A stretch of 15,950 bases of DNA from G020353235 sp035528295 (lineage in GTDB: Bacteria; Chloroflexota; Dehalococcoidia; Dehalococcoidales; JAUYDJ01), in NCBI GenBank assembly GCA_035528295.1, contig DATKYY010000080.1, forward strand, positions 1 through 15,950. The letters are read 5' to 3'. The position numbers and the translations under genes are program-made. Each line of letters opens with the position of its first letter. Positions within the stretch are counted from its first letter, which is position 1. This document shows, one piece after another, positions 14,815 through 15,950 of this stretch. A model generated the notes under the pieces. The model made no database searches and was not told where the DNA came from. It was given only the letters and a program-made list of their open reading frames with translations.

Positions 14815-15345
14815 TTAGCCGCCATCCAGCGACGGGTGCTCTTTGCTGACGAACCATGCCGCCGGGTCTTTCAGATACTGATAGTAATCGAGCAGAATGA
14901 GATGGTGTTTCTTCTCCTCGCCGGCTATCATCTTATAAAAATCGCTCTCGGTCTGGTAGGTAGCTTTCTGACTCTGGTTCTGGTAAAAATCATAGCTCCG
15001 GTTTTCCATTGCCATGGCGACTTTAACCGCATCTAACTCGGTATCCAGTGGGGCGACACTGGCGCCCACCCGGGCTGACGCCTCAGCGAATAGAGTCCTC
15101 AGCCTTTGGCCCTTATCCGGCTGAAAATCGGTTACCGGCCAGGCTCGCTTGCTCTGAATAGTCCGGTATATCTCGGTAAACCTCCGCCGGTGGATGTCTT
15201 CTTCAGCGGCTAACGACTGCATCAGCTTCCGGCCCAGTTCATTGCCGCTTTCCTGACTGGCCCTGAGATAGTAGTCTTTGCCATCGATTTCCATCTGGAT
15301 GACAAATTGAAGCGCCTTCAGCGTCTTATCCGGCTCGGTTACGAT
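14815..15345 (-). CDS. Ferritin-like/rubrerythrin-type diiron protein, unusual start
   Basis: A four-helix ferritin-like protein, probably reducing peroxide or storing iron in the cytoplasm. Numbered from the internal ATG at 15294, likely iron ligands are E2 (MEIDGKDYY), E31 or E32 with H35 (AAEEDIH), E97 (AMENRSYDFY) and E126/E127 with H130 (AGEEKKHH). That ATG cuts into helix 1 and has no ribosome site. The frame stays open and protein-like upstream (VTEPDKTLKALQFVIQ), matching the usual start of this family, yet no ATG, GTG or TTG occurs before the stop at 15406-15408. AAGGAG (15354-15359) points 8 nt ahead to ATC (15343-15345), giving 176 residues. Either ATC is used, or an ATG has mutated, or the sequence has an error. 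It is the first gene of the suf-rubredoxin operon, 21 nt before sufC. There is no rubredoxin domain in the protein itself. Confidence 0.82.
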   Translation of the reverse strand: MVTEPDKTLKALQFVIQMEIDGKDYYLRASQESGNELGRKLMQSLAAEEDIHRRRFTEIYRTIQSKRAWPVTDFQPDKGQRLRTLFAEASARVGASVAPLDTELDAVKVAMAMENRSYDFYQNQSQKATYQTESDFYKMIAGEEKKHHLILLDYYQYLKDPAAWFVSKEHPSLDGG

Positions 15346-15404
15346 AGTACCTTCTCCTTCCGGACTGGCTGTTTCCCCGCCCCTGTTTAGATGGCTATTA
15401 AGTA

Positions 15405-15410
15405 ATTATA
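15405..15410 (-). promoter_or_regulatory. Candidate -10 box of the ferritin-suf operon
   Basis: Exact TATAAT on the minus strand, about 60 nt before the ferritin-like start. No good -35 box is seen at 16-18 bp, so an activator or another sigma factor may be needed, or the match is chance. Confidence 0.4.
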
Positions 15411-15436
15411 GAATACATCTCTCCAAAATGGAAAGG

Positions 15437-15468
15437 GCAACCTATACAGTTGCTCGTAAATGGTTTAC
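15437..15468. promoter_or_regulatory. Two inverted repeats between divergent genes, candidate operators
   Basis: GCAAC/GTTGC (15437-15441 and 15449-15453, 7-bp spacer) is followed 2 bp later by GTAAA/TTTAC (15456-15460 and 15464-15468, 3-bp spacer). Both lie in the 198-bp intergenic stretch between the ferritin-suf operon and the HesB-like gene. They could bind an iron, oxygen or Fe-S responsive regulator, but match no motif I can name with certainty. Confidence 0.4.
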
Positions 15469-15503
15469 AATATTAGGGATTAATTAAGCTCTAACCTGGA
15501 AAT

Positions 15504-15509
15504 TATAAT
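15504..15509 (+). promoter_or_regulatory. Candidate -10 box of the HesB-like gene
   Basis: Exact TATAAT on the plus strand, 34 nt before the HesB-like ATG. The -35 region (TTAATT-like) is poor, so confidence is limited. Confidence 0.4.
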
Positions 15510-15543
15510 TTTACGCCATGTGTGAACCCGAAAGGAGGTAGAG

Positions 15544-15828
15544 ATGCTGGAAGTAACCGAACCAGCCAAGGAATGGTTGAAAAATATACTAGTCGAGCAA
15601 AATGTGAAAGACCCACAAGCCGCTATGAGGATTGTCATTGAACCCTCAGGTGAGCTTCGTTTTTGCATCGACATTGAATTTTCCGAGGACCAGGTAATCG
15701 ACTATAAGGGTTCGGCAGTTTTACGATTGGCACCGGAAGTAGCCAAACGCCTTGAGGGGAAAATTCTGGATGTCAAGGACTTCCCCGATGGGCCGGATTT
15801 TGCGCTGATACCCAAAGAAAAGAAATAA
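15544..15828 (+). CDS. HesB/IscA-like small protein without the CGC cysteine motif
   Basis: A 94-residue protein that looks like a member of the HesB/IscA-like fold: LEVTEPAKEWLKNIL at the start, AAMRIVIEPSGELRFCIDIEF in the middle and a short C-terminal strand region ending FALIPKEKK. It has only one cysteine (C41) and lacks the C-terminal CGC of A-type Fe-S carriers, so it is unlikely to bind a cluster in the same way. A strong ribosome site AAAGGAGGT (15531-15539) lies 4 nt before the ATG. It is divergent from the ferritin-suf operon, which suggests, but does not prove, a role in iron or Fe-S handling. The next gene (epimerase) starts 38 nt downstream. Family assignment is moderate. Confidence 0.75.
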   Translation: MLEVTEPAKEWLKNILVEQNVKDPQAAMRIVIEPSGELRFCIDIEFSEDQVIDYKGSAVLRLAPEVAKRLEGKILDVKDFPDGPDFALIPKEKK

Positions 15829-15866
15829 CGCCATCCCGGCTGAGAAGCTGAAGGAGAAGCCAGCCA

Positions 15867-15950
15867 TTGAAGATTATCATCATCGTTGGCACTCGCCCCG
15901 AAATAGTCAAGATGGCACCCATCATCAAGGAACTGGAAAGTCAGGGTAGA
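15867..15950 (+). CDS. wecB: UDP-N-acetylglucosamine 2-epimerase, 5' end only
   Basis: The first 28 codons of a gene running off the window. KIIIIVGTRPEIVKMAPIIK is the hallmark N-terminus of non-hydrolysing UDP-GlcNAc 2-epimerase, which makes UDP-ManNAc for cell-surface polysaccharide. The start is TTG (15867-15869), 10 nt after AAGGAG (15851-15856); there is no ATG nearby. It may be co-transcribed with the HesB-like gene, 38 nt upstream, though the functions look unrelated. Only the N-terminus can be judged. Confidence 0.88.
   Translation, partial: MKIIIIVGTRPEIVKMAPIIKELESQGR

Noticed and set aside
1..15950. CRISPR array, insertion sequence, phage or defence genes
   Set aside because: No spaced direct repeats, transposase or integrase motifs were seen on either strand; nearly all of the window is accounted for by housekeeping and metabolic genes.

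Overview
This window (about 53% GC by impression, not computed) is a compact chromosomal segment from an anaerobic bacterium. I infer a member of the Chloroflexota, class Dehalococcoidia. The grounds are the ispG-proS pairing, a threonyl-tRNA synthetase without the TGS domain, an archaeal-like two-gene SufC/SufB set, rubredoxin and ferritin-like redox genes, and tight gene packing with strong GGAGG ribosome sites. No mobile element, CRISPR array, tRNA or rRNA is visible. The assignment rests on recalled family resemblance, not a search.

Left part (1-2627, plus strand): the 3' end of ispG (MEP isoprenoid pathway) followed by proS. They converge on a long minus-strand unit that reads from about 10226 down to 2641: thrS, infC, rpmI, rplT, pheS, pheT, arsM and a 48-residue membrane protein. 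The first six genes are the classic translation cluster known from E. coli. The last two are an accessory tail. The unit begins with an exact TATAAT -10 box, a leader of about 120 nt holding a 32-codon ORF, and an intrinsic-terminator-like hairpin just before thrS, so attenuation is likely. infC has no ATG, GTG or TTG that would retain its N-terminal domain and probably starts at ATT; rplT starts at TTG.

Middle part (10278-12128, plus strand): a divergent promoter with an inverted repeat between its -35 and -10 boxes drives a two-gene DrrAB-type ABC exporter.

Right part: a minus-strand operon reads from about 15398 to 12138. It encodes a ferritin-like diiron protein, SufC, a SufB/SufD-like scaffold, a flavin-reductase-domain protein and rubredoxin. 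It looks like a module for Fe-S cluster assembly combined with oxygen or peroxide protection and electron transfer. The last two genes resemble a split version of the high-molecular-weight rubredoxin of acetogens. The ferritin-like gene seems to lack a canonical start codon at the position its ribosome site points to. A short HesB-like gene without the usual cysteine ligands is divergent from this operon, and the window ends in the first 28 codons of a UDP-GlcNAc 2-epimerase gene starting at TTG.

I did not find a clearly new multi-gene system such as a defence island. The most promising leads are the thrS leader, the two unusual start codons, the minimal SufC/SufB-redox operon and the unannotated small membrane protein.
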